From: Candidatus Omnitrophota bacterium
GTDB taxonomy: Bacteria > Omnitrophota > Gorgyraeia > Gorgyraeales > Gorgyraeaceae
Assembly: GCA_003485765.1 (NCBI GenBank)
Contig: DNHS01000011.1
Coordinates: 704-64,703 of the forward strand
Direction of reading: 5' to 3'
DNA length: 64,000 nucleotides
The notes under the pieces were generated by a model. That model was not told the origin of the DNA, ran no database searches, and saw nothing but the letters and a program-made list of their open reading frames with translations. Positions 35,595-43,252 of the stretch are shown one piece after another. A program made the translations under genes and the position numbers. The stretch's first letter is position 1, and the number at the start of each line of letters is the position of its first letter.

Positions 35595-36604
35595 AAATAA
35601 CCATAGAGCTTTTATTGCTGGTAATTTTACTTTTGATAGGCGCTTTGACAGCTGCGTCAGAGACGTCTATTATTGCGGCTAGTATTATAAAATTGAGGCG
35701 GCTTGCAGCTGACGGGTCAAAGAGCGCCAGGATGATATTAAAGATTCTAGAAGCCCCGGAAAGATTTTTCGGGACAATAGTTGTTGCCAATAATATAGTA
35801 AACTCATTCATAGCTTCTATTATTACGGTTATAGTGATTTCTTTTATCGGCGAAAACTCCAAAAGCATACTCCTGGCGACTTTGATAGCGTCTTTTCTTA
35901 TAATAGTCTTAGAGGTGGCTGCTAAGACGCTTTCAGCAGGAAATCCTATAAGGATATCGCTGGCTCTTGTGAGAATGGTAAAGGTTCTGGTATTTATACT
36001 ATCTCCTGCGGTCAAGGGCCTTTCAGTGATTACAAATTTTATAGTAAATCTTCTTGGTGGAAAGACAAAAGGCAAACCCTCTCTTGTAGTGGAGGACGAG
36101 ATAAAAGCGCTCATCAGGATAGGTGAGGAGGAAAGCCCCCGCCATAAAGATAAATACAAAATGCTTTCTAAGGTATTCGAATTCAGCAATACTGTCGTCA
36201 GGACTGTAATGATACCAAAAGATAGAATGATTTTGATCGATATAGGTTCAAATATAGGAGATATACTGGATAAGGTCCTTGAGTCAGGCCATTCCAGGCT
36301 GCCTGTCTATAAAGATAATCCGGACAATATAATCGGAGTTATAAACATGAAAGATTTATTGAATCTTTCCGTCAATAGAGACCTTGTGATCTTGCAGGAT
36401 ATAATATATCCGCCTATATTTGTGCCTGATTCCAAGAATGTGGCAGAGCTACTAAAGGAATTCCAGAAAGGCCACACCCACCTGGCTATTATAATTGATT
36501 CGTACGGCAAGATTCAGGGACTGGTGACTATGGAGGATCTGCTTGAGGAAATAGTGGGCGAGATCGAGGATGAGCACGATATCAGGAAAAAAGTAAGGAA
36601 ATGA
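35591..36604 (+). CDS. DUF21/CBS-domain membrane protein (CNNM/HlyC-CorC type)
   Basis: 337 residues. The N-terminal DUF21 region has several membrane segments (LLLLVILLLIGALTAASETSI and onward). Two CBS domains follow (VMIPKDRMILIDIGSNIGDI to GVINMKDLL, and IIDSYGKIQGLVTMEDLLEE). The usual C-terminal CorC/HlyC domain is absent; the protein ends just after VGEIEDEHDIRKK. Family members are linked to Mg2+/Co2+ efflux. The TGA stop coincides with the first bases of the repeat at 36602. Confidence 0.85.
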   Translation: MKITIELLLLVILLLIGALTAASETSIIAASIIKLRRLAADGSKSARMILKILEAPERFFGTIVVANNIVNSFIASIITVIVISFIGENSKSILLATLIASFLIIVLEVAAKTLSAGNPIRISLALVRMVKVLVFILSPAVKGLSVITNFIVNLLGGKTKGKPSLVVEDEIKALIRIGEEESPRHKDKYKMLSKVFEFSNTVVRTVMIPKDRMILIDIGSNIGDILDKVLESGHSRLPVYKDNPDNIIGVINMKDLLNLSVNRDLVILQDIIYPPIFVPDSKNVAELLKEFQKGHTHLAIIIDSYGKIQGLVTMEDLLEEIVGEIEDEHDIRKKVRK

Positions 36605-36707
36605 AGCCCGCATGGGCTTAAGTTCAGTATTCCTTGGGCGGAATACTGAGCGGCCAATCGCTATTTCGTACCCTGAAGGTCGCGGTTTTGTGGCCGCGAA
36701 TGTATAA
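36602..36707 (+). repeat. ~106-bp dispersed repeat, intergenic copy
   Basis: Starts with the TGA stop of the CBS gene and ends at the base before the flavoprotein ATG, so it makes up the entire intergenic space. It aligns end to end with the minus-strand copy inside rlmD (6181-6287). Confidence 0.8.
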
Positions 36708-37895
36708 ATGCAAAAATTTGATATTGCTATTCTAGGAGGCGGAGCGGCAGGTATAATTGCGGCTATTAGTGCCGGCCGAAAAGGTAAAAAAGTAGTTATT
36801 TGCGAAAAGATGCCGCAGCTAGGAAAAAAGATTCTTATTTCAGGAGCTGGAAGATGTAATATTTCCAACCATGATCTAAGCGAGGCGCATTATAATCCTG
36901 AAGCAAGGGGAATTGTAAAAAGCGTATTTTCCAGGTTCGGCAGAGAAAGAATAGAAAAATTTTTTAATGAACTCGGGTTAAAGCTCTATTCTGATGGAAA
37001 AAGAATCTTTCCTGTCACAAATCAAGCTGCGAGCGTCTTAAAAGTTTTAGAAGAAGAGCTTAAAAATCTAAAGATATCTATAGAATTTGATTTTGAAGTG
37101 AATCATATTGCTGGCTCAGCCAATGGATTTATAGTGAAATCTAAAAGCGGCAAAACCATCTCATGCGATTCTATTGTAATAACTGGAGGCGGAAAAACCT
37201 ATCCGAGCCTTGGTTCTGATGGAAGCTGTTACGGTTTAGCCAAAGCGTTTGGCCATAAAATAATAGAACCTGTCCCAAGCGCTGTGCCGCTTTTAGCAAA
37301 AGACAGATTTTGCCATTTGCTTCAAGGCCAGAAAATACAATGCATTGCAAAAAGCATAATAGATGGTAAGATACAAAAAGAAATAGAAGGGGAATTACTT
37401 TTTACAAAATATGGGTTATCAGGCACTGCTATACTGGATATAAGCGAGGATATTTCAATAGCGATAAATAGGCTTGGAAAGATTGGCGTGCAGGTTTCGA
37501 TTGATATGGCGCCTTTTATTGATAAACCCAGCCTTAAGAAAGAGATTGAAACGAGAATTTCCAGGCATTTTGCAATTGAAAATCTAATGATAGGCATTCT
37601 GCCTAATAAATTCAGCCTTGTTTTCAGGGATTTATTCAAAGGCGCAAGCGTTGAAAAAATAGTAGATATGTTAAAAGACAAAAGATTTGATATAATAGGC
37701 GCAAAAGGCTGGAACGAGGCGGAGTTTACAGCAGGCGGCTTGGATATTAAAGATATAAAAGAAGGCACCTTGGAATCAAAATTAAAAAAGAGAGTTTATT
37801 TTGCAGGAGAAATCCTGAATGTAAATGGCGAACGAGGCGGGTACAATCTTGCCTGGGCATGGGCATCAGGCTTTGTAGCCGGACTAACAGAATAA
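36708..37895 (+). CDS. HI0933/BaiN-family flavoprotein
   Basis: 395 residues. The FAD motif is IAILGGGAAGIIAAISAGRKG, followed by MPQLGKKILISGAGRCNISN, a signature of the HI0933/BaiN family. C-terminal GGYNLAWAWASGFVAG is also typical. It is an NAD(P)/FAD-dependent oxidoreductase with an unassigned substrate. The start ATG immediately follows the repeat element, whose last bases serve as its leader; no good ribosome-binding site is visible. Confidence 0.88.
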   Translation: MQKFDIAILGGGAAGIIAAISAGRKGKKVVICEKMPQLGKKILISGAGRCNISNHDLSEAHYNPEARGIVKSVFSRFGRERIEKFFNELGLKLYSDGKRIFPVTNQAASVLKVLEEELKNLKISIEFDFEVNHIAGSANGFIVKSKSGKTISCDSIVITGGGKTYPSLGSDGSCYGLAKAFGHKIIEPVPSAVPLLAKDRFCHLLQGQKIQCIAKSIIDGKIQKEIEGELLFTKYGLSGTAILDISEDISIAINRLGKIGVQVSIDMAPFIDKPSLKKEIETRISRHFAIENLMIGILPNKFSLVFRDLFKGASVEKIVDMLKDKRFDIIGAKGWNEAEFTAGGLDIKDIKEGTLESKLKKRVYFAGEILNVNGERGGYNLAWAWASGFVAGLTE

Positions 37896-37911
37896 AAAAA
37901 GGGGGTAGCGT

Positions 37912-38145
37912 ATGCCGTACGATGCAAGTCTTGATAAGGAAGTATTTGCTAAATCTAATGAAAATGATGATGGGAAAATCACAGTGAGTGTCCATTCTTA
38001 CAATAATGGCCCTAAGAAATTGCAGATAGTAAGGGAAAATAGAGACCAGGAAGGCGGCTTTAGATTTGCAAAGCTCGGGAGAATGACCAAGGATGAAGCC
38101 CAAGCAATCCTGCCTTTTATCCAGGAAGCCCTGTCCAGTATGTAA
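37912..38145 (+). CDS. small protein, possibly PC4-like
   Basis: 77 residues: KITVSVHSYNNGPKKLQIVR, then a basic/aromatic FRFAKLGRMTKDEAQAILPF. The strand-rich first half and helical end resemble the PC4 single-stranded nucleic-acid-binding fold, but this is a weak likeness. GGGGG lies upstream of the ATG. Its TAA stop overlaps the ATG of the decayed miaB fragment (TAATG), implying former coupling to miaB. Confidence 0.6.
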   Translation: MPYDASLDKEVFAKSNENDDGKITVSVHSYNNGPKKLQIVRENRDQEGGFRFAKLGRMTKDEAQAILPFIQEALSSM

Positions 38146-38191
38146 TGCAGACAATATAAAAGTTTTCATTCAGAGTTTTGGATGTCAGATG
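38145..38191 (+). pseudogene. 5' fragment of a second miaB
   Basis: From the ATG at 38145, with one base missing near 38157, this reads M-Q-T-I then KVFIQSFGCQM, the conserved N-terminus of MiaB. The homology stops right after CAGATG at 38191. The intact miaB 3 kb downstream has the equivalent KTVYIRTFGCQM ending in CAGATG at 41215. Almost every third codon position differs between the two. It looks like the original start of miaB, cut off by an insertion. Confidence 0.7.
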
Positions 38192-38310
38192 GCTGCGCTA
38201 TAGGGGGACTATGGAGAAGATAGCGCAAACGCTAATTAAGCTGGAGTAAGGCAGGAAAAGCGGATTTGAGTGATAAATTGGTATGAAGATGTCAGGTGCA
38301 TACATTTTTC

Positions 38311-38394
38311 TTGACTCCGGTTTGGTTCATGGTAAAATGTCCACTAATAGGAAATGTCCACTATTAAGTGGACATTTATAGGAAATGGACATTT
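38311..38394 (+). promoter_or_regulatory. promoter with repeated operator half-sites
   Basis: TTGACT at 38311, 16-base spacer, TAAAAT at 38333. AAATGTCCACT occurs at 38335 (over the -10) and at 38352, where with AGTGGACATTT at 38367 it makes an 11-bp-arm palindrome. Another half-site GGACATTT is at 38387. AbiEi antitoxins are known to repress their own operons through inverted repeats, and the first gene here is AbiEi-like. Confidence 0.75.
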
Positions 38395-38413
38395 AGAAGA
38401 GGGAGTAACTACA

Positions 38414-39088
38414 ATGAAAATACTCTTGGGTGATAAGGCCAACATAATCATACGCGTCATGATGTCTCAGCCCGACAGGAAGTGGGTTGCGAGAGACTTT
38501 GAGAAAGAGTTTGGCGTAGGTCGCGCGCGCGCGGCCGCGGTATTATCCGCATTACGCGTGAAGGGGTTTGTCGGCGGAATTCGTTCCGGCAGGCTTGCTC
38601 ATAGCGTATTGCAAAACAAAGAGGAGCTACTCGAGGAATGGCTCAAGGTTTATAAGTTTGAGCTTAATGAAGCACATCTTTATTACTCAGCTCGTGAAGA
38701 TATTTTAAGTCGCTTAAAAGAATATTTCGCGGCCAAGAATGAATCCAAGAAGTACGCCTTAACGCTTCATACCGGCGCGAATTTTATTACGCATTACGTA
38801 AATACACCAACGATATATTGCTATTTGTCGGCTGAAAAATTCAAGAATGCTTCGCTGGACTTAAGACAGTCTCTTGACCTTAAAGAATTGAAGAAAGGCG
38901 GTAATATTTATTTAATAAAACCGTACTATAAAAATACTGTATTTTTCAATACCCAAACGATAAAAGACTACAACGTTGTTTCGGATCTCCAGCTTTACTT
39001 GGATCTGTACCACTTTCCGCAGAGAGGCAGAGATCATGCGGAATATTTGCTAAAAACCTTAAAAGAGGAAGGAAAGAACATTGTCTAA
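38414..39088 (+). CDS. AbiEi-like antitoxin/regulator
   Basis: 224 residues from the ATG at 38414, which follows GAGGGAG. An N-terminal winged helix (MMSQPDRKWVARDFEKEFGV, ARAAAVLSALRVKGFV) is followed by an AbiEi-type C-terminal domain ending SDLQLYLDLYHFPQRGRDHAEYLL, a strong family hallmark. It probably neutralises the NTase encoded next (type IV toxin-antitoxin) and represses the operon through the repeats at 38335-38394. It overlaps the next gene by eight bases. Confidence 0.78.
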   Translation: MKILLGDKANIIIRVMMSQPDRKWVARDFEKEFGVGRARAAAVLSALRVKGFVGGIRSGRLAHSVLQNKEELLEEWLKVYKFELNEAHLYYSAREDILSRLKEYFAAKNESKKYALTLHTGANFITHYVNTPTIYCYLSAEKFKNASLDLRQSLDLKELKKGGNIYLIKPYYKNTVFFNTQTIKDYNVVSDLQLYLDLYHFPQRGRDHAEYLLKTLKEEGKNIV

Positions 39089-39872
39089 AGAATTTTCCGG
39101 AGAAAAACTCCTCATCAAAGTCATAGACGATCTTGCAGATTTCTTGCCGTATTTGGTCCTTGTCGGAGGTTGGGTGCCATATATCTACGCCAGATATATT
39201 TGGAAGAATGTCCCCAATATGGCAGTAACAACTGGAGACATAGACTTTGGTGTTGGCGCACAGGATTACAACGGCAAGGATACTGTCGCTTCCTGTGTGC
39301 AAAGACTGGGTTACGGAGAGCGCCATGTTTCTATGGATAGGTCATTTCCATTCGTTCCTATTGTTAAAGACGCCTCTGGAGACGTGAAAGCCGAAGTTGA
39401 ATTTATTACTGATCCCAAGGTCTCGAGAAAGCTTGTAAATAAAATCGTAGGCCAAGAGATCAAGATCAATGAGATTCAGCATTTCAGTTTACTGCTTGGT
39501 TCCGTTTTAACGGCGCAAATGGACCTAAAGAGTATTCAGATACCGACCGAATCGATGTTTACTTTCCACAAATTACTTACATTTGTCGATCGGGAGAATA
39601 AGGAGAAATTAAGGAAGGATCTGTATTACGTTTACTATATGCTGAGATTCTGCCCTAAAAGGGAACAACTTGCTGATGATGTGGTTGCTCTTATTAAAAA
39701 ACGAAAAGAAGGAAAACAGGTAAACGAAAATCTCAAAGAGTATTTCAGTAGCGTGGATTCAAAAGGACCTCTTTTTGTAGAGCAGGAAAACGGCCCAGAT
39801 GCTTATATTGATAATGTGAGACAGGATGCCTTTGATAAGTTTAGCGGAATCAGGGGAAGGGTTGAGGAGTGA
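39081..39872 (+). CDS. AbiEii-like nucleotidyltransferase (probable toxin)
   Basis: 263 residues from a TTG start with AGGAAGGAAAG upstream. LVLVGGWVPYIYARYIWKN, then TTGDIDFGVG gives the nucleotidyltransferase G-G and D-x-D motif. The middle (KAEVEFITDPKVSRKL) supplies a possible third carboxylate. AbiEii/MenT relatives transfer nucleotides to RNA targets, such as tRNA acceptor ends, and block growth. Its stop overlaps a GTG start of the phosphatase gene. Confidence 0.72.
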   Translation: MSKEFSGEKLLIKVIDDLADFLPYLVLVGGWVPYIYARYIWKNVPNMAVTTGDIDFGVGAQDYNGKDTVASCVQRLGYGERHVSMDRSFPFVPIVKDASGDVKAEVEFITDPKVSRKLVNKIVGQEIKINEIQHFSLLLGSVLTAQMDLKSIQIPTESMFTFHKLLTFVDRENKEKLRKDLYYVYYMLRFCPKREQLADDVVALIKKRKEGKQVNENLKEYFSSVDSKGPLFVEQENGPDAYIDNVRQDAFDKFSGIRGRVEE

Positions 39873-40561
39873 AGACCTACGCTATCGGGGACATCCATGG
39901 CGCTTACAAGGCGTTGATGCAGTGTTTTAAGCGCGCGAAATTCGATTATATAAAAGACCGTCTGATTGTGATGGGCGATGTTTGTGATGGGTATCCGGAC
40001 GTTAAGCAGTGCATTGATGAGCTTTTGAAAATTAAGCACTGCGATCTGGTCATTGGCAATCATGATATGTGGGCTCTGGACTGGGCTTTGCGCGGCGATA
40101 AGCCGGAGATATGGACGAGTCAGGGCGGTGACCGGACAATGGCGTCTTATAACGGCGGTCCCATGCCGCAGGCGCACATCGATTTCTTGAAGGGCGGACA
40201 ACTCTGGATCGAGCGAGACGAACAGGTTTTTGTGCATGGCGGGTTTAATCCGGATATATCGCTTTCAAGTCATAGCGCGCAGGCATTGGTCTGGGATAGA
40301 AGGCTCCTTGACTTGGCATGGAAGAAGCAGGTAGACGGGCATAAATGTCAATTAGGCAAGTACAAGGACATATTCGTCGGCCACACGACCACCGAGCTTT
40401 ACAACACGTTACAGCCGATCCATGTGTGTAATGTTTGGAATATCGATACCGGAGCTGGATGGTCAGGGAAGCTAACTATAATGGATGTTGATACAAAGGA
40501 ATATTGGCAGGCAGATTTGACGCCGGATTTATACGGCGGAACGCCTGATAGGATAAAATAA
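39869..40561 (+). CDS. calcineurin-like metallophosphatase
   Basis: 230 residues from a GTG overlapping the upstream stop (GTGA). The metal-binding motifs are YAIGDIHGAY, VMGDVCDGYP, VIGNHDMWA and VGHTTTELY, as in PrpE/ApaH/PP1-like enzymes. It could dephosphorylate RNA ends, dinucleotides or proteins. Coupling to the AbiE-like pair and a kinase is unusual and suggests a joint function. Confidence 0.82.
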   Translation: MKTYAIGDIHGAYKALMQCFKRAKFDYIKDRLIVMGDVCDGYPDVKQCIDELLKIKHCDLVIGNHDMWALDWALRGDKPEIWTSQGGDRTMASYNGGPMPQAHIDFLKGGQLWIERDEQVFVHGGFNPDISLSSHSAQALVWDRRLLDLAWKKQVDGHKCQLGKYKDIFVGHTTTELYNTLQPIHVCNVWNIDTGAGWSGKLTIMDVDTKEYWQADLTPDLYGGTPDRIK

Positions 40562-40564
40562 CGC

Positions 40565-41119
40565 ATGAATAGCAGAAAGACCATTCCTATTATCCACATT
40601 ATCGGCTTGCCGGGTGCTGGGAAAACGACATTATCTCGAAGATTAAGTAAGGTATTAAAAGTGCCGGTGATTCATATCGGTTACCATAGGGCGCGATTTC
40701 TACAGACGCCTATGGGTGAGGCCGACGCGTGGATTGCGTTGTTTCGGGAGCTATCGCGGCGCCGATGGAAGAATTGTATACTCGAAACCACAGGGTTGAA
40801 TCGTAGAGAAGAATTCCTAAGAACAGCATTGCCTTTTGAGCAGGTCTTTACGATCAAGTTGGACGCGTCTCGTAAGACCCTTGCCGCGCGTATTCGTAAA
40901 AAGAAGAAACGAGATCGAGGGGGCAGGTGGTTTTACGGTGCGGAATACCGGAATAAATATGAATTTGTCCGAAAGCTCTTCAAACACTTTCGTAAAATTC
41001 CCGCAAATTGTCGTATTAACACCAACCGACTAACCAGTGCAGCGGTGTATCAGCTGGCACTCAAAGAAATCAATTTTATGGGATCAATTATGACGGTAAA
41101 TCATAATCATTCATCTTAA
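40565..41119 (+). CDS. P-loop kinase of the island
   Basis: 184 residues. Walker A is IGLPGAGKTTLSRRL; HIGYHRARFLQ and ILETTGLNRRE resemble small-molecule or polynucleotide kinases (AAA_33-like); AARIRKKKKRDRGG is a basic lid. It lies three bases after the phosphatase. The C-terminal 20 residues (SIMTVNHNHSS end) are low in similarity to any motif. Substrate unknown. Confidence 0.72.
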   Translation: MNSRKTIPIIHIIGLPGAGKTTLSRRLSKVLKVPVIHIGYHRARFLQTPMGEADAWIALFRELSRRRWKNCILETTGLNRREEFLRTALPFEQVFTIKLDASRKTLAARIRKKKKRDRGGRWFYGAEYRNKYEFVRKLFKHFRKIPANCRINTNRLTSAAVYQLALKEINFMGSIMTVNHNHSS

Positions 41120-41134
41120 AAATATAGGCGATGA

Positions 41135-42355
41135 ATGAGAGCGACTTTACATAATATGTTTAAAAACAATGAGTTACAAAAAACAGTCTACATCCGTACC
41201 TTCGGTTGCCAGATGAATGAGCATGATTCCGGCAGGTTAAAGGACTTGCTATTAGAGCGGGGTTATACCTTTTGCGATAGTCTGGAATTTGCGGATGTGG
41301 TTATTTTTAATACCTGCAGCGTCAGGAAACATGCTGAGGATAGGGTATATGGTAAGGTAGGGGAGCTCCAAAAATTAAAGGCCAAGAAACCAGGCCTTAT
41401 AGTAGGCATTATCGGGTGTATGGCAGAGGCGCAGAAAGACGAGATTTTTAGAAGGCTTCCTATTGTAAATTTTTTATGCGGGCCAGCTGATTTAGATAAT
41501 GTTCCCGGCATTATTGATAGAATTAAAAACGGCGCAGGCCGTATTATGTATCTGGAAGGCTATAAATCAAAAATAATCCCAGCCTTTTCCAGAAACAGAA
41601 AAACCGGCGAAACTGCGTATGTAAAAATAATGGAAGGCTGCGATAAATTTTGTTCATATTGCATAGTTCCTTATGTTCGGGGCATGGAAAGAAGCAGGCC
41701 ATCAAAGGAGATTTTAGAAGAAATAGAGTCATTGATAAAAAAAGGCGCTAAAAATATTACACTATTAGGCCAGAATGTTAATTCATATGGCAAAGGCCTT
41801 CAGGAAAAAATCAATTTTGTCGCTCTCCTTACAAAAATAGATAAATTAACCTCTATCCATCCCAGGGGCGCCATCCCAGGGGCGCCATCCCAGGGGCGCG
41901 AAGGTGATATTAAAATAAGTTTTTTTACCAGCCATCCGAAGGATGCAAGCTTGGAATTATTCAGAGCAATAAGGGATCTAAAATCTATAGTAAAAATCTT
42001 GCATTTACCTATCCAGTCCGGCTCGGATAAAATACTAAAGAGAATGAATCGAAAATATACAGTAGCGAAATATAAAAAGCTCGCAGGTGATTACAAAAAA
42101 ATTGTTAAAAGCGGCAATATCAGCGGAGATATTATTGTGGGTTTTCCGGGCGAGACAGAGAAAGATTTTAATGATACCTTTAATATAGTCAAAAAACTTC
42201 AATTTGACGCAGCTTATATCTTTAAATATTCTCCCAGGCCTTTTACAAAAGCAGCTGGATTTAAAGATGACGTGAGCCTTGAAGAAAAAGAAAGGCGCCA
42301 CACTTTGCTTCTAGATTTACAAAGAAGCATATTATTAAATAAAAAATGCCAGTAA
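41135..42355 (+). CDS. miaB: tRNA-2-methylthio-N6-dimethylallyladenosine synthase
   Basis: 406 residues, radical SAM methylthiotransferase acting on i6A37 of tRNA with MiaA. The N-terminal cluster cysteines lie in TFGCQMNEHDSG, NTCSVRKHAEDR and IGCMAEAQ; the SAM cluster is CDKFCSYC; a short TRAM-like end follows. Residues around 242-255 come from a 3 x 14-bp repeat absent from normal family members. The first 25 codons use C-ending codons unlike the rest of the gene. The start could also be the ATG at 41156. Overlaps miaA by ten bases. Confidence 0.93.
   Translation: MRATLHNMFKNNELQKTVYIRTFGCQMNEHDSGRLKDLLLERGYTFCDSLEFADVVIFNTCSVRKHAEDRVYGKVGELQKLKAKKPGLIVGIIGCMAEAQKDEIFRRLPIVNFLCGPADLDNVPGIIDRIKNGAGRIMYLEGYKSKIIPAFSRNRKTGETAYVKIMEGCDKFCSYCIVPYVRGMERSRPSKEILEEIESLIKKGAKNITLLGQNVNSYGKGLQEKINFVALLTKIDKLTSIHPRGAIPGAPSQGREGDIKISFFTSHPKDASLELFRAIRDLKSIVKILHLPIQSGSDKILKRMNRKYTVAKYKKLAGDYKKIVKSGNISGDIIVGFPGETEKDFNDTFNIVKKLQFDAAYIFKYSPRPFTKAAGFKDDVSLEEKERRHTLLLDLQRSILLNKKCQ
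41858..41899 (+). repeat. three tandem 14-bp repeats inside miaB
   Basis: CATCCCAGGGGCGC three times exactly. Because 14 is not a multiple of three, each copy is read in a different frame (HPRGA, IPGAP, SQGR), and only multiples of three copies keep miaB in frame. The unit is GC-rich in an AT-rich gene. Confidence 0.95.
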
Positions 42356-43224
42356 TATTTTTAATAGGCCCTACAGCCTCAGGGAAAACCAGCCTGTCTT
42401 TAAAACTTGCGCGAAAGTTAAATGCCGAGATTATCTCCTGCGATTCAATGTGTGTCTATAAAGGCATGAATATACTTACCTCTAAACCTTCTGCGGACGA
42501 CATGGAAAAAGTAAAACATCATCTTATAGACATAATTCAGCCCACTAGAGAATTTAGCGTTGCTGAATACCGCTCTATGGCGCTTGAAAAAATAGAAGAG
42601 ATTCTGAAGCGCAAAAAAAACCCTTTATTTGTTGGCGGCAGCGGCTTGTATATCAAAGCTGTTATAGATGGCCTTTTCCCATCAGCTGAAAAAGATCTAA
42701 GGTTTAGAAAAAAACAGGAGGCCCTTGCCGAGAAATACGGCAAAAGCTATTTATATAAAAAATTGTGGAAAATAGATTCTGATCGAGCTAAAAAAATACA
42801 TCCAAATGACTTAAGGCGCGTTATAAGAGCGCTTGAAATTTACCATACGGAAAAAAAGCGGCCTTCTGAATTAGCGATAGATACAAAGCCGTTGAAATAT
42901 GACTTTAAAATCTTTGGCCTCAAGCTTGATAGAGATGAACTTTACAAAAATATAGATGATAGAGTATATCAGATGTTTAAAAAGGGCATTGTTGAAGAGG
43001 TAAGAAAGCTTTCCAAGAAAAAACTTAGCATGACCAGCCAGAAGGCATTGGGGTATGGTGAAGTTTTGGGCTATTTAAAAGGCGAATATTCTCTGGAAGA
43101 TGCCAAAGAGCTTCTTAAGAAAAACACCCGTCATTTTGCCAAAAAACAGCTGACCTGGTTCCGTCCCGACCGCCGCATAATCTGGGCCTCTAACTTTACA
43201 ACTGGTGCCTGGCACCATTTGTAA
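42346..43224 (+). CDS. miaA: tRNA dimethylallyltransferase
   Basis: 292 residues. P-loop IGPTASGKTSLS, CDSMCVYKGMNI (the usual Gln after DSM is Cys here), VGGSGLYIKAVIDGL and the C-terminal FAKKQLTWFR. It adds the isopentenyl group to A37, the substrate of MiaB. Overlaps miaB. The last ten codons are contributed by the palindrome at 43192, extending the C-terminus as NFTTGAWHHL. Confidence 0.94.
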   Translation: MPVIFLIGPTASGKTSLSLKLARKLNAEIISCDSMCVYKGMNILTSKPSADDMEKVKHHLIDIIQPTREFSVAEYRSMALEKIEEILKRKKNPLFVGGSGLYIKAVIDGLFPSAEKDLRFRKKQEALAEKYGKSYLYKKLWKIDSDRAKKIHPNDLRRVIRALEIYHTEKKRPSELAIDTKPLKYDFKIFGLKLDRDELYKNIDDRVYQMFKKGIVEEVRKLSKKKLSMTSQKALGYGEVLGYLKGEYSLEDAKELLKKNTRHFAKKQLTWFRPDRRIIWASNFTTGAWHHL

Positions 43225-43228
43225 AGTT
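43192..43228. repeat. two-level palindrome at miaA 3' end
   Basis: Outer arms AACTTTACAA/TTGTAAAGTT and an inner TGGTGCC-T-GGCACCA. It encodes the end of MiaA including its TAA stop. Arms match those at 10964 and 31452, but the core is different. Confidence 0.7.
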
Positions 43229-43252
43229 AGGGATGGGTAAGGGGTTATTGGT

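Noticed and set aside
41858..41899. CRISPR-like repeats
   Set aside because: Units are 14 bp with no spacers and lie within a coding frame; no cas genes are in the window.
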